Positions 9,001 through 20,837 are shown, numbered from the stretch's first letter. The stretch: DNA of 64,000 nucleotides from Xenophilus aerolatus (GCA_030418545.1 QAIB01000002.1:496001-560000); one strand, 5' to 3'. A program made the numbers and translations. The notes: generated by a model not told the origin, from the letters alone.

Positions 9001-9759
9001 TCAGTGCATCCCAAGGTAGGCGACCTTGGCCCACATCCACAGGGCCATCGCCACCATCATCAGGTTCTCGGTCAGGGACACGAAGTCCAGCGGCACGTTG
9101 CTGTCCCCGCCCACGCAGGCGCACTTGAGTTCCCGGCGATCGACATAGACCGCCTTGAAAACCGACACGGCCCCGACGGTCCCGATGAACAGCGCCAACG
9201 GAATCGACACCCACATCCCCACGCCCGCGACCATCAGGACGCCTGCGATGGCCTCCGCGAACGGGTAGAAATAGGCATACCGAACCCAGCGCTTGGCCAG
9301 CAGGTCGTAGTTGAGGAACATCGTCGCGAAGCCGTCCACGTCCTTGAGCTTCTGCAGCGCCAGGAGACACATGGCAAAGGCCACGAGCCACTCTGCCGCC
9401 TGAATGCTCCAGAGCTGGCCGAAGGCCGCCCAGCTCGCCGCCAGCGCCATCGCGGCCGCCATGGCGAACAGCGCGATCACAGGGGTGTAGGTCACGGCGT
9501 TCTTGTCCTTCACGGACATGCCGAAGAATTTGCGTAGGTCGTCGTAGCCGCCCACGCGCCGCCTGTTTATGAAGACCTGGGGCGTGGTCTCGACGCCATG
9601 CTCCTTCTTGAACGCATCCGTCTGCTCGCGGCTCGCCAAGTGTTTGTCCTCGACCTCGTAGCCCTTGCGTTTGAGCAGATCGAGCGACTTCAGCCCGTAG
9701 GGGCAGGTATGGCCGGGCATGACCATTCGGTAGAGCGTGGCTAGCTTGGGCGCAGACAT
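9001..9759 (-). CDS. Glutaredoxin-MauE/DoxX-like membrane fusion protein
   Basis: 252 residues. The N-terminal glutaredoxin-like domain (about 1-80) has HTCPYGLKSLDLLKRKGY, TTPQVFINRRRVGGYDD, and a single active cysteine (CPYG, not CPYC). It is followed by four to five hydrophobic segments of MauE/DoxX type with LKCACVGG before the last helix. MauE proteins help form disulfides in periplasmic enzymes. Here it probably handles thiol redox at the membrane in the copper cluster. ATG 9759 has AGGAG eight bases upstream. No clear promoter could be assigned in the gap 9760-9982. Confidence 0.82.
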   Translation of the reverse strand: MSAPKLATLYRMVMPGHTCPYGLKSLDLLKRKGYEVEDKHLASREQTDAFKKEHGVETTPQVFINRRRVGGYDDLRKFFGMSVKDKNAVTYTPVIALFAMAAAMALAASWAAFGQLWSIQAAEWLVAFAMCLLALQKLKDVDGFATMFLNYDLLAKRWVRYAYFYPFAEAIAGVLMVAGVGMWVSIPLALFIGTVGAVSVFKAVYVDRRELKCACVGGDSNVPLDFVSLTENLMMVAMALWMWAKVAYLGMH

Positions 9760-9982
9760 GCAGGACTTCTCCTGTGTGACTTTCCATGGGCCGGCCGTCA
9801 CGGATTTAAGGACGTTGATGACCTTTCCAGCCTAACCGACGACCGTGCAAAGGGAGTGTAGACACCTGGCTCGCGGGTTGGTCTGGCCCACGGGTTGGTT
9901 ATCTGGCTGCAATGCCGTCAGTCCTCCATCTGCCAGAGCAACCCTGCCGCAGGCCGGTGCGCCTGAGGCAGCACGCAGGCTC

Positions 9983-10321
9983 CTAGTGGTTCTCCTTGGC
10001 ATGGTTGATCGTGTACTTGGGGATCTCGACGGTCAGGTCTTCGGTCGCAACGATGGCCTGGCAGCTCAGCCGCGACTGCGCCTCCAGTCCCCAGGCCCGG
10101 TCGAGCAGATCATCCTCGCACTCCTCGACTTCGTTTAGAGAATTAAACCCCTTGCGCACGATGCAGTGACAGGTCGTGCAGGCACAGCTCATGTCGCAGG
10201 CATGCTCGATCTCGATGCCGTTGTCCAGCAGGGCCTCGCAGATCGAAGTGCCTGCTGGCACGTTCAGTTCGGCTCCCTCGGGAGCCAGTTCAGGATGGGG
10301 CAAGACTGTGATTTTGGGCAT
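9983..10321 (-). CDS. fdx: [2Fe-2S] ferredoxin, ISC/adrenodoxin type
   Basis: 112 residues closely resembling Fdx of the isc operon: EHACDMSCACTTCHCIVRKGF carries the C-x5-C-x2-C cluster ligands, and the fourth Cys is in SRLSCQA. The C-terminus IPKYTINHAKENH is also typical. Normally it donates electrons in Fe-S assembly. It lies 15 bp after cueR, with AGGAGA before its ATG, so it is the third gene of copA-cueR-fdx. Fe-S assembly is a main target of copper toxicity, so a copper-induced Fdx is plausible (inference). Confidence 0.93.
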   Translation of the reverse strand: MPKITVLPHPELAPEGAELNVPAGTSICEALLDNGIEIEHACDMSCACTTCHCIVRKGFNSLNEVEECEDDLLDRAWGLEAQSRLSCQAIVATEDLTVEIPKYTINHAKENH

Positions 10322-10336
10322 ATCTCTCCTGGCTGC

Positions 10337-10816
10337 TCAGTGCGCACGCGGCTTTTTTCCTGCTGCGTTGGCTCGCGCGCGGCGCGGCACTGCGCCAGTG
10401 CGCGCTTCGGGCTTGTTGTCACTGGTATCGGGCTGCTCCAGCGTGTGCAGGATCGGGCAGTCGGGCCGTTCGTCGCCGGCGCAACACCGGATCAGCGCCT
10501 TGAGCGTCGCGGCCATCTCCAGCATGCTCTCGATGCGCCGGTCCAACTCGTCGATGTGTTGCTGGGCCAGACGCTTTACATCAGCACTCTGGCGCGACTT
10601 GTCATTCCACAGTCCCAGCAAGTCCGTGATCTCGGCTACCGAGAAGCCGAGGTCGCGCGAACGCCGGATGAAATGCAACCGGTGAACGTCGTCCTGGGTA
10701 TAGGCGCGGTAGCCCGAATCGGTGCGGTCAGCCGGAGGGATCAGACCGATTTGCTCGTAGTAGCGGATCATTTTGGCCGAGACCTTCGAGGCCTTGGATG
10801 CTTCACCGATGTTCAT
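10337..10816 (-). CDS. cueR: CueR, MerR-family Cu(I)-responsive activator
   Basis: 159 residues. MerR HTH (MNIGEASKASKVSAKMIRYYEQIGLI), dimerisation helix, and a C-terminal metal loop RCCAGDERPDCPIL with the two Cys that bind Cu(I)/Ag(I)/Au(I) in CueR. A basic tail (RRARANAAGKKPRAH) is longer than in E. coli. AGGAGG lies before ATG 10816. It is second in the operon after copA, 15 bp downstream. Its likely targets are the three TTGACC-N19 promoters in this window. Confidence 0.94.
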   Translation of the reverse strand: MNIGEASKASKVSAKMIRYYEQIGLIPPADRTDSGYRAYTQDDVHRLHFIRRSRDLGFSVAEITDLLGLWNDKSRQSADVKRLAQQHIDELDRRIESMLEMAATLKALIRCCAGDERPDCPILHTLEQPDTSDNKPEARTGAVPRRARANAAGKKPRAH

Positions 10817-10831
10817 GGTGTTCCTCCTTTC

Positions 10832-13327
<2,496 letters not shown>

Positions 13328-13363
13328 GGTGTGCTTCCCATAGTTGAAATTCGACATGGAGGG

Positions 13364-13394
13364 AGCTTAGGGTTTACCATCGTGGGAAGGTCAA
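13364..13394 (-). promoter_or_regulatory. CueR-type promoter of copA-cueR-fdx
   Basis: On the minus strand: TTGACC (13394-13389), a 19-bp spacer starting TTCCCACG, then TAAGCT (13369-13364). The spacing and sequence match the other two CueR-like promoters. It reads directly into copA, and CueR is encoded in the same operon. Confidence 0.85.
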
Positions 13395-13562
13395 GCGCTT
13401 TTTCGGATGCTGTCAGGTTTCAGAAATGACCCGGTGCACGGGGAACGGAGGCCTTGCCTGCCAGGCTCGCACTGGTTCTTTGCTGCGCGCGCCTAAGCGG
13501 CCGCTGCCTTGTTAATTCTGAAGGGCGAAAACAGCCATTCGAGGTTAGGAAATATTTTAAAA

Positions 13563-13919
13563 ATGAATACAAGTAAGCCATTCAGTACCCCACCGAAGGG
13601 TCCCAGCGCCGATTTGGAATCGCTGTCACAGAATGACGTGACCATCTTGGCTGAGACATTCCGCCTCCTGGGTGACCCGTCCCGGCTGAGAATCATGCTG
13701 TGCTGCATGAAAGGCTCTTCCTCGGTCGGGGACATCGCTGAAACCCTCGAACTCTCGCAGTCGCTGGTGAGCCACCACCTGCGGCTGCTGCGCGGTGCTC
13801 GCCTGGTCAAGGGCGTGCGCCAAGCCAAACAGATCTTCTATGAGGTGGCGGACAAGCACGTGAACCAGGTGCTGCTGGATATGGCCACCCACATCGCGGA
13901 AGACCACAACGACGAGTAA
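13563..13919 (+). CDS. ArsR/SmtB-family metal-sensing repressor, copy 1
   Basis: 118 residues. Winged HTH with RLLGDPSRLRIML, the recognition helix LELSQSLVSHHLRLLRGARLV, and C-terminal DKHVNQVLLDMATHIAED. The last segment fits DxHx10HxxE, the alpha-5 zinc site of SmtB/CzrA. There are no alpha-3N cysteines of the CadC type. It is about 70-75% identical by eye to the second copy at 25260. ATG 13563 is preferred over 13509. It probably represses zinc/cadmium efflux genes through the TGAA-N6-TTCA operators in this island. Confidence 0.9.
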   Translation: MNTSKPFSTPPKGPSADLESLSQNDVTILAETFRLLGDPSRLRIMLCCMKGSSSVGDIAETLELSQSLVSHHLRLLRGARLVKGVRQAKQIFYEVADKHVNQVLLDMATHIAEDHNDE

Positions 13920-14028
13920 CTGTTGGGCATAGCATGCCGTTGCGGCGTGGCCTACGTTCCATGGCGATATGCGCCCCACCGCCCGCAGCTGCGTTCGGTG
14001 AGGTGGTTTGGATGCCGCTTCCGATCAA

Positions 14029-15456
14029 TCAGAAGTTGAGCGCGCGCTTGTCCACGGCCAGCGAGGCCTCTTTGAACGTCTCGGAGAGGGTCGGATGGGC
14101 AAAGCAGATGCGGGCGATGTCTTCGCTGCTGGCCTTGAACGCCATGGCGATCACGGCCTCGGCCACCAGTTCACTGGCCTGCGGGCCGACCACATGCACG
14201 CCGAGTATCTCATCAGTGGCAGGATCGGCGATCACCTTGACGAGGCCCGGCGTGTCGCCCAGCGCACGCGCGCGGCCATTGGCCATGAACGGGAAGGAAC
14301 CGATTCGATAGGCGGTGCCCTGCTCTTTGAGCTGCTGCTCGGTGCGGCCTACCCAGGCAATCTCTGGGCTGGTGTAGATGACGTTGGGGATCGTATTGAA
14401 ATCGACGTGACCGTGCTGGCCGGCAATGCGCTCGGCCACTGCGACACCTTCCTCTTCCGCCTTGTGCGCCAACATCGGGCCACGCACCACGTCACCGATG
14501 GCCCAGATGCCGGGCACACTGGTGCGGCATTCATCGTCCACCAGCACGGCGCCGCGCTCATCCAGTTGGAGTCCCACGGCGGCCGGATTCAGGCCTTCGG
14601 TGTTGGGCACACGGCCGATAGCCACGATCACTTTGTCTGCCTGCAAGGACTGCGTCTGGCCCTGGCTGTCGGTGTAGTGAATAGTCACGCCAGCCTCGGT
14701 TGCATTGACTTCGCGAACCTTCGCACCTAGTTCGATCTTCAGGCCTTGCTTGTCGAACGCCTTCTTCGCCTCCTTGGCGATGGCTTGGTCGACGATTGGC
14801 AGGAAGCTGGGCAAGCCTTCGAGGATCGTGACATCCGCCCCCAGGCGGCGCCAAACGGAGCCCAGCTCCAGGCCGATCACGCCGGCACCGATGACGGCCA
14901 ACCGATCGGGCACGGCCGCGATGTCCAGCGCGCCGTCGTTGGAGAGCACGACCCGCTCATCGAACGGTAGGTTGGGGAGTGGCCGCACGTTGGAGCCTGT
15001 GGCAACGATGATCTGCTTGCCCACCAAGGTAACAGCCTCATCGGCGGCGACGCTCACCTCGAAGCCACCATCGACAGTCCTGGTGAAAGACGCCAGGCCG
15101 TTGAAAAACTGGACCTTGTTTTTGCGGAACAGATAAAGGATGCCTTCGTTGCTGGACTTCACGACCTGATTCTTACGTTCCAACATCGTGGTCACATCCA
15201 TGCGCAGATCACCCGTGGAGATGCCGTGCGTGCCAAAGTGGTGCTTGGCTTGTTCAAAGTTCTCTGACGACTGCAGTAGCGCTTTCGAAGGGATACAACC
15301 GATGTTGTTGCAGGTGCCGCCAGGTGCTGGCTTTCCGTCCTTGTTCTTCCAGGCATCTACACAAGCGACCTTCATGCCTAATTGGGCAGCGCGAATGGCC
15401 GCGATGTATCCGCCTGGGCCGGCACCGATAACAATGACGTCGAAATGCATTTCCAT
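14029..15456 (-). CDS. lpdA: Dihydrolipoamide dehydrogenase
   Basis: 475 residues. FAD-binding GAGPGGYIAA, redox disulfide GGTCNNIGCIPSKALL, NAD-binding GAGVIGLELGSVW, and C-terminal HPTLSET with the catalytic His-Glu pair; all active-site elements are intact. E3 enzymes reoxidise lipoamide in 2-oxo-acid dehydrogenase complexes, but none is encoded here. It is the last gene of the leftward heavy-metal RND cluster (gap of 105 bp after the His-rich protein). Its presence in a metal island may reflect thiol redox protection or replacement of a metal-sensitive E3 (inference). Confidence 0.93.
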   Translation of the reverse strand: MEMHFDVIVIGAGPGGYIAAIRAAQLGMKVACVDAWKNKDGKPAPGGTCNNIGCIPSKALLQSSENFEQAKHHFGTHGISTGDLRMDVTTMLERKNQVVKSSNEGILYLFRKNKVQFFNGLASFTRTVDGGFEVSVAADEAVTLVGKQIIVATGSNVRPLPNLPFDERVVLSNDGALDIAAVPDRLAVIGAGVIGLELGSVWRRLGADVTILEGLPSFLPIVDQAIAKEAKKAFDKQGLKIELGAKVREVNATEAGVTIHYTDSQGQTQSLQADKVIVAIGRVPNTEGLNPAAVGLQLDERGAVLVDDECRTSVPGIWAIGDVVRGPMLAHKAEEEGVAVAERIAGQHGHVDFNTIPNVIYTSPEIAWVGRTEQQLKEQGTAYRIGSFPFMANGRARALGDTPGLVKVIADPATDEILGVHVVGPQASELVAEAVIAMAFKASSEDIARICFAHPTLSETFKEASLAVDKRALNF

Positions 15457-15561
15457 GATTTACATCTCCAAAGTTTTTGAGGAAATAGTGAGCGCCTATG
15501 TCGCGCCTTTTGTCAGGTGGTCGCCAGATTACAGCTCGTTCCCTGACGATCACGTTGAACA

Positions 15562-15960
15562 CTACGGCAGAACGAACCGGGCGCTCGCGGTATTGCCCCC
15601 ACGTTCGACTTGGACGACGGCCTTCGTGCCCTTGGCTGCGGCGAAGGTCCCGCTGCCTTCGAGGCGGCTTCCGTCCGCGGCAGGCGTGAGTTGCACCTCC
15701 TGCTTTTGTGAGCCGGTCAACAGTGTGAGCTTGGCTTTGGTGTTGCTTACATTGACCTGCTTGCCGTGGTCGCGCAGGTAGAGTTGCGCTGCTGCGGGCT
15801 GAACGACCAACTCGTAGTCCACGTCCCGGACTTCGGTCACGACGCCACCATGCAGCGGCTTGTGGTCATGCGCGTGGTCATGGTCGCCTGCGGCGAAGGC
15901 GGTGACGGATGCCAGGGCGAGGGCGGTGCCGGCCGTGAGGGAACGAAATCGAACAGACAT
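15562..15960 (-). CDS. Small periplasmic His-rich protein of the RND cluster
   Basis: 132 residues with a Sec signal peptide (to about TAFAAGD), then a His/Asp cluster DHDHAHDHKPLHGG followed by a beta-rich domain ending in ARFVLP. AGGAGC lies before ATG 15960. The second His patch KPLHGGVV resembles metal-binding periplasmic proteins found next to HME-RND pumps. It likely buffers or delivers metal to the adjacent pump (inference). No named family is recognised. Confidence 0.75.
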   Translation of the reverse strand: MSVRFRSLTAGTALALASVTAFAAGDHDHAHDHKPLHGGVVTEVRDVDYELVVQPAAAQLYLRDHGKQVNVSNTKAKLTLLTGSQKQEVQLTPAADGSRLEGSGTFAAAKGTKAVVQVERGGNTASARFVLP

Positions 15961-16013
15961 GAAAGCTCCTATAGGGTTACGGTGGTTGAAATCGGGTGAC
16001 AGAAGGCGTTGCA

Positions 16014-19000
16014 TCAGAATGCCTCCGCGTCGCGGTCGTCCAGCAGGCGTTCGGCAGGCTTGCGGCCGAACAGCCAGAACATGGCGGGTGTAAGGAAGGT
16101 GTCTAGCAGCGTGGAGCTGACCAGCCCCGAGAAGATCACCACCGCGACGGGGTGCAGGATCTCAGTACCGGGTCGGGACGCCTCGAACAGCAGCGGGGCC
16201 AGCGCGAAGGCCGTGACCAGCGCGGTCATCAGAACCGGGGAAAGCCGTTCGAGCGAGCCACGCACGATCATCTTCTGGTCGAAGTCCTCGCCCTCCATGC
16301 GCATGAGGTTGAGGTAGTGGCTCACCTTCAGGATGCCGTTGCGCACAGAAATACCCGCGAGCGTGATGAAGCCGACCAGGGCGGCCACGGACAACGGCTG
16401 GCCAGACAGCCACAGCCCCAACACGGCGCCGACCAGGGCCAATGGAATGTTCACCATGATGAGCGCTGATAGGACGACCGACTTGTAGCGCGTGTACAAC
16501 ACCACGAACATGAGCGTCAGGGAGACGATGGACAGCAGGCCCACCAGTCGCGAGGCTTCCTCTTGTGCCTGGAACTGGCCGCCCAGCGTGATGAAGTAGC
16601 CTTCGGGCAAGCGCACTTCTTGGACGACGCTGCGTATGTCGGCCACTACTTCGGACAGCGGCCGTCCCTGAGCGTTGGCCGACAAAACTATGCGTCGACG
16701 GCCATCGTCGCGGCTGACCTGGTTGGGGCCGTCGCTGTCTTCGATGGTGGCAAGGCGCGACAACGGGACCCGACCCATGGGCGTGTCGATGAGGATGCGG
16801 CTCAAGCCCTCAATCGACCGCGCCTGCTCGGGCAGGCGAACCACCAGCGCGAAGCGGCGGTTGCCCTCGATGACCTCGGTGATCTTTTCGCCTTCGACCA
16901 GGCTTTGCAGCGTGGACAGAATTTGCGGTGCGGCCACGCCGTAGCGTCCCGCCGCCGCATAATCCACGCGGATTTTGATCTGCGGCGCTAGGACCTGCTT
17001 TTCGATCTCCAGGTCAGCAAGCCCCGGAATTCCGGCCAGCTTGGCGCGCAGCAGATCCGCCTGCCCGCGCAGGACGTCCAGGTCCTCGCCGAACACCTTG
17101 ATGGCGATCTGCGAGCGCACCCCCGACAACATGTGGTCGATGCGGTGCGAGATCGGCTGGCCAATGCCGATGGAGCCGGGCAAGTGAGCCAGACGCGAAC
17201 GGATGTCGGCGGTGATCTCCTCCATGGAGCGCTTTAGCTCCGAGGCGGGCAGCAGGCCCACGTCCAGCTCGCTGACATGCACGCCTTCGGCATGCTCGTC
17301 CAGCTCGGCCCGTCCGCTGCGCCGGCCCACGTGCTGCACCTCTGGCACCTGCGCGACCAGCAGCTCGGCTTGCTGGGCAAGCGCCGAAGATTCGGCCAGC
17401 GTCACACCGGGATTCAGGCGCAGGCCCACCAGCAACGTTCCTTCATTGAACGGGGGCAGGAACGTGGTCGGGAAGAATGGCACCGCGGCGACAGCCAGTG
17501 TGACAGCCACAGCGGCCATGCCAAGGGCGGCACGCGGCCGCTGCAAGACCCGCTGCAGGCCGCCCTGATAGCGCGTCTTCAACCAGGCTAGAAGCCGAGT
17601 GTCGCCATGGTCCAGCGTCCTCATCTTGGGCAGCAGGTAGTACGAAAGCACCGGAGTGACCGTCACAGAGACCAGCAGCGAGGCCAGCGTGGAGACGATG
17701 AAGGCGATGCCCAGCGGCACGAACAAGCGCCCCTCCATCCCCGGCAGCGCGAACAGGGGCAGGAACACCAGCACAATGATCATCGTGGCGTAGAGAATCG
17801 CCGAGCGAACCTCCATCGAGGCCCTGGCAACGATGACCAGGGGCGTCAGCCGGTTCTCAGGGTGGCGGGTGCGGTCCTCCTTGAGCCGCCGCATGATGTT
17901 CTCCACATCGACCACAGCATCGTCCACGAGACCGCCGATGGCGATCGCCAGCCCACCGAGCGTCATGGTGTTGATTGATAGGCCGAAATAGTGGAACACC
18001 AGCCCGGTCACGAAGATCGAGGCAGGAATCGCGGTCAACGCGATCACCAGGGGGCGCAAAGTGCCCAGGAAGAAGAACAGGATCACCGCCACGAAGACCG
18101 ATGCGCCGATGAGCTTGCCTTGCAGCGTGCTGATGGACGCCTCGATGAAGTTGGCTTGTCGGAAGGTCACCTGTGGCTCGGCCATGCCAGCCGGCAGTGA
18201 GCCCTTCATGTCCGCCAACGCTGACTCGATCGAGCGGGTCAGTGCAATCGTATCGGCCGTGGGCTGCTTTTGGATGCCCAGGATCACGGCTGGCAGGCCC
18301 TCGAAGCCCGCATCGCCGCGCTTGATGGCTGGCGCAAACTGAACATCGGCGACCTGGTGGAGCAGGATGGGTTGGCCCGCACGCACCGCGAGAGGCAGGT
18401 TACGCAGGTCGTCGAGTCGGGACGTGCGGCCCAGGTTGCGGATCAGGTACTCGCGGCCATTGATCTCCAGGAAGCCGCCGGAAGTGTTCGCGGAGAAGCC
18501 CTTGAGAGCCGCATCCAGATCGGACGCAGTCACGCCCAGCTCTGACATTCGCGTGGTGTTGGGCTGGACCTGGAACTGACGGACCTCGCCTCCGATCGGG
18601 ATGACTTGGGCAACACCAGGTATGGCCATCAGCCGGGGGCGTAGCACCCAGTCCGCGTACTCGCGAGTGTCCATGGCCGACAGCGGCGGGGCTGCGTTCT
18701 TCTGCCCTGAGGGCTTGGCACCGATGGGGATTGCAATCTGCATGATCTCGCCCATCACTGAGCTGATTGGCCCCATAGTGGGCGTCACGCCCGGGGCTAG
18801 CCCTTCCTCCATGGACGTCAGGCGTTCGGAGACCATCTGGCGCGCCCGGAAGATGTCGGTCTTCCAGTCAAATGTCACGTAGATGAAGGAAAGCCCGGCG
18901 CTGGAGACCGAGCGCACGCTTTCGACGCTGGGCAGGCCGTTCATGGCCGTTTCGAGCGGGAACGTGATGAGTTGCTCGACTTCTTCGGCAGCCATGCCGC

Positions 19001-19160
19001 CAGCCTCCGTCATGAGAGTGACGGTCGGCTTGTTGAGATCGGGAAAGACATCTACCGGCGTGCGCGTCAGGGTGAACGCGCCATACGCCATCAGCACCAG
19101 CGCCCCGATGATGACCAGGAGCCGGTTTCGTAAGCTATTTTCGAGAAGCCACTTGAACAT
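16014..19160 (-). CDS. CzcA/CusA-type heavy-metal RND efflux pump
   Basis: 1048 residues, typical HME-RND length, with 12 transmembrane helices and two large periplasmic loops. TM4 carries AIAIGGLVDDAVVDVEN, with an acidic DD pair for proton relay. This differs from the CzcA (VDGAVV) and CusA (VDAAIV) signatures, so the substrate cannot be fixed between Zn/Co/Cd, Ni and others; an HME3-like group is possible. It is translated after the membrane-fusion gene (13-bp gap) in the operon OMF - small His protein - MFP - RND - His protein - lpd. The neighbouring SmtB-like genes favour divalent Zn/Cd. Confidence 0.92.
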   Translation of the reverse strand: MFKWLLENSLRNRLLVIIGALVLMAYGAFTLTRTPVDVFPDLNKPTVTLMTEAGGMAAEEVEQLITFPLETAMNGLPSVESVRSVSSAGLSFIYVTFDWKTDIFRARQMVSERLTSMEEGLAPGVTPTMGPISSVMGEIMQIAIPIGAKPSGQKNAAPPLSAMDTREYADWVLRPRLMAIPGVAQVIPIGGEVRQFQVQPNTTRMSELGVTASDLDAALKGFSANTSGGFLEINGREYLIRNLGRTSRLDDLRNLPLAVRAGQPILLHQVADVQFAPAIKRGDAGFEGLPAVILGIQKQPTADTIALTRSIESALADMKGSLPAGMAEPQVTFRQANFIEASISTLQGKLIGASVFVAVILFFFLGTLRPLVIALTAIPASIFVTGLVFHYFGLSINTMTLGGLAIAIGGLVDDAVVDVENIMRRLKEDRTRHPENRLTPLVIVARASMEVRSAILYATMIIVLVFLPLFALPGMEGRLFVPLGIAFIVSTLASLLVSVTVTPVLSYYLLPKMRTLDHGDTRLLAWLKTRYQGGLQRVLQRPRAALGMAAVAVTLAVAAVPFFPTTFLPPFNEGTLLVGLRLNPGVTLAESSALAQQAELLVAQVPEVQHVGRRSGRAELDEHAEGVHVSELDVGLLPASELKRSMEEITADIRSRLAHLPGSIGIGQPISHRIDHMLSGVRSQIAIKVFGEDLDVLRGQADLLRAKLAGIPGLADLEIEKQVLAPQIKIRVDYAAAGRYGVAAPQILSTLQSLVEGEKITEVIEGNRRFALVVRLPEQARSIEGLSRILIDTPMGRVPLSRLATIEDSDGPNQVSRDDGRRRIVLSANAQGRPLSEVVADIRSVVQEVRLPEGYFITLGGQFQAQEEASRLVGLLSIVSLTLMFVVLYTRYKSVVLSALIMVNIPLALVGAVLGLWLSGQPLSVAALVGFITLAGISVRNGILKVSHYLNLMRMEGEDFDQKMIVRGSLERLSPVLMTALVTAFALAPLLFEASRPGTEILHPVAVVIFSGLVSSTLLDTFLTPAMFWLFGRKPAERLLDDRDAEAF

Positions 19161-19173
19161 GGAATGGTGCCCC

Positions 19174-20289
19174 TCAACGAACTTGATTGATCAGGGACGC
19201 GCCCTCGACAACCACGCGGTCGCCGTCCGCCAGGCCCGAAGTGACAGCGATGGATGCACCATCCAAAGGAGTGATGTTCACGACACGCGGCTCGAAGCGC
19301 TCGGCCTGGTCTTTGACCCAGACGATGTTCTGGTTGGCAGGGTTCTTCATCAGCGCACCGGAAGGCACGCGGTAGCCAGGTACCGTCGTCGCCTCTTGCA
19401 CGAAGACCACCACCGGCATACCGACCGCCAAGCGCGAGAGGCTTTCGCTGGTGCCCTTGAACAGCATGGGCAGGGCCTGCTCGCGCAGGCTGCTGGCGGC
19501 ACCGACGAAGCTCAGCGGCACCTTCTGACCGCCTACTGCGAGTGCAGCACCGGCCAGGTTCTGTGCCATTGCCGGATCGTAGGCAAGCGCCTCGATGCGC
19601 AGTTGGGTCGGATCGACCACCTCAAACACCAGTTCGCGCGCATCCACGACCTGCCCGGCAACTGCGGGGCTGGATGCGATGACGCCGCTGACTGGGGCCT
19701 TCAGTACGTCCCTGCCGGCGAGGCCCCCGCTCAAGGCGCGGGCGCGTTCGGTCAGGCTGTTCACTTCGCTTTCGGCTGCTTCGATCTCCTTGCGGGGCAC
19801 GGTCTCCGACAGCTCGCGCAGCCGGGCCAAGCGCTTCTGCGCGAGCGCTTGGCCCGCACGCAGCTCGGCAACCTGGGCCATCTGGCCTGAGCGCTCCAGC
19901 ACACCGCTGGCCGGTTCGATGTAAGCCAGCACCTGGCCCTTGCGCACGGATTGGCCGATCTGCGGCAGACCATCCGGCCCGGGCACCAGCCGGCCCATTA
20001 CCATTGCCTGGACCTTGCCGCCTGTCGTCGGGTCCATGATTACTTTGCCAGCCAGTTCATGGCTGCGGGCCAAGGGCTCCTGCTTGATCAGCTGGGTGCG
20101 TACACCGATCTGACGTTGCGACGGTTTCGGAAGAAACACGCTGCCATCAGGCTGGCGCTGGGGGCCATTGGAAGACGCAGCCGGCGCTTCGTCGCCGTGG
20201 TCATGGCCGTCGTGAGCGAACGCGGGAGCAGCCAGAGCCAATGCAGCCGCCATGGCCGTCGTCATTAGGAAACGGAAGTTGCGCTTCAT
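19174..20289 (-). CDS. RND periplasmic adaptor (CzcB/CusB-like)
   Basis: 371 residues. Sec signal (ALALAAPAFA), then a His-rich segment HDGHDHGDEA, an alpha-hairpin about 120-200 between lipoyl-like halves (EPASGVLERSGQMA, KAPVSGVIASSPAVAG), and a beta-barrel plus membrane-proximal domain. It connects the inner-membrane RND pump to the outer-membrane channel. Its ATG overlaps the stop of the upstream gene as ATGA, so translation is coupled. The N-terminal His patch likely binds divalent metal. Confidence 0.92.
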   Translation of the reverse strand: MKRNFRFLMTTAMAAALALAAPAFAHDGHDHGDEAPAASSNGPQRQPDGSVFLPKPSQRQIGVRTQLIKQEPLARSHELAGKVIMDPTTGGKVQAMVMGRLVPGPDGLPQIGQSVRKGQVLAYIEPASGVLERSGQMAQVAELRAGQALAQKRLARLRELSETVPRKEIEAAESEVNSLTERARALSGGLAGRDVLKAPVSGVIASSPAVAGQVVDARELVFEVVDPTQLRIEALAYDPAMAQNLAGAALAVGGQKVPLSFVGAASSLREQALPMLFKGTSESLSRLAVGMPVVVFVQEATTVPGYRVPSGALMKNPANQNIVWVKDQAERFEPRVVNITPLDGASIAVTSGLADGDRVVVEGASLINQVR

Positions 20290-20837
20290 GCTGCACCTCG
20301 CAGTGCACCGTTGGTGCGTGTACGTCTGCGCAGCGCCCACGCTAGGACACCGACGCCGAGGACTGCGGCACCGCCACCTAGTACGACCACACGGCCGGAT
20401 GCGACGGCATGCTCGTGTTCGGCGTCTTCGCTATGAACATCGAGAACGCCCGTCAACAGGTCCGATTGGCCCTGCGCAGTAATAGTGGCCATGATTGAGG
20501 TCTCGCCATCGGATAGCGGCTCAGTCAGATCGGCCTCGAACTCTCCAACCCCGTGTGAGCTGACCTTTACCTGTTGACCACCCAGCTCGAGGGTCAGCTC
20601 GCCATCGGTCACCGGCCGGTTGTCGGCAGCATGGTCGAGGTAGAGTGTGAGACGCTGGCCGTTCAGCACACCCACCAGTTCGAAGTCATCGGAAACTGCG
20701 GCAAAGCGCGGAAGCGCGGCCGCTGCGGGGGCAGGAGCGGCTTCGCCATGGTCATGGCCGTCGCCGGCCCACGTTGCGCTACTGCCAAGCAGGAGGCTGG
20801 ACAAGGCAGCTGCACGCCAGAAAGAGGATTGCGACAT
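20286..20837 (-). CDS. Membrane-anchored His-rich periplasmic protein of the RND operon
   Basis: 183 residues: signal peptide (LLLGSSATWA), a HDHGEAAP metal-binding patch, a beta-sandwich-like domain with repeated VxLDH/LELGG strands, a short HSEDAEHEHA His patch and a C-terminal transmembrane segment VVLGGGAAVLGVGVLAWAL before basic residues. It sits between the outer-membrane factor and the adaptor and shares ATGA with the adaptor. No named family is recognised; it is probably an accessory metal-handling component specific to this type of operon. Confidence 0.72.
   Translation of the reverse strand: MSQSSFWRAAALSSLLLGSSATWAGDGHDHGEAAPAPAAAALPRFAAVSDDFELVGVLNGQRLTLYLDHAADNRPVTDGELTLELGGQQVKVSSHGVGEFEADLTEPLSDGETSIMATITAQGQSDLLTGVLDVHSEDAEHEHAVASGRVVVLGGGAAVLGVGVLAWALRRRTRTNGALRGAA

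Noticed and set aside
9800-9860. A possible MerR-type promoter for the glutaredoxin-MauE gene
   Set aside because: Some dyad-like sequence exists (AAAGGTC/GACCTTT region), but neither -35 nor -10 could be placed at 17-20 bp with acceptable sequence.
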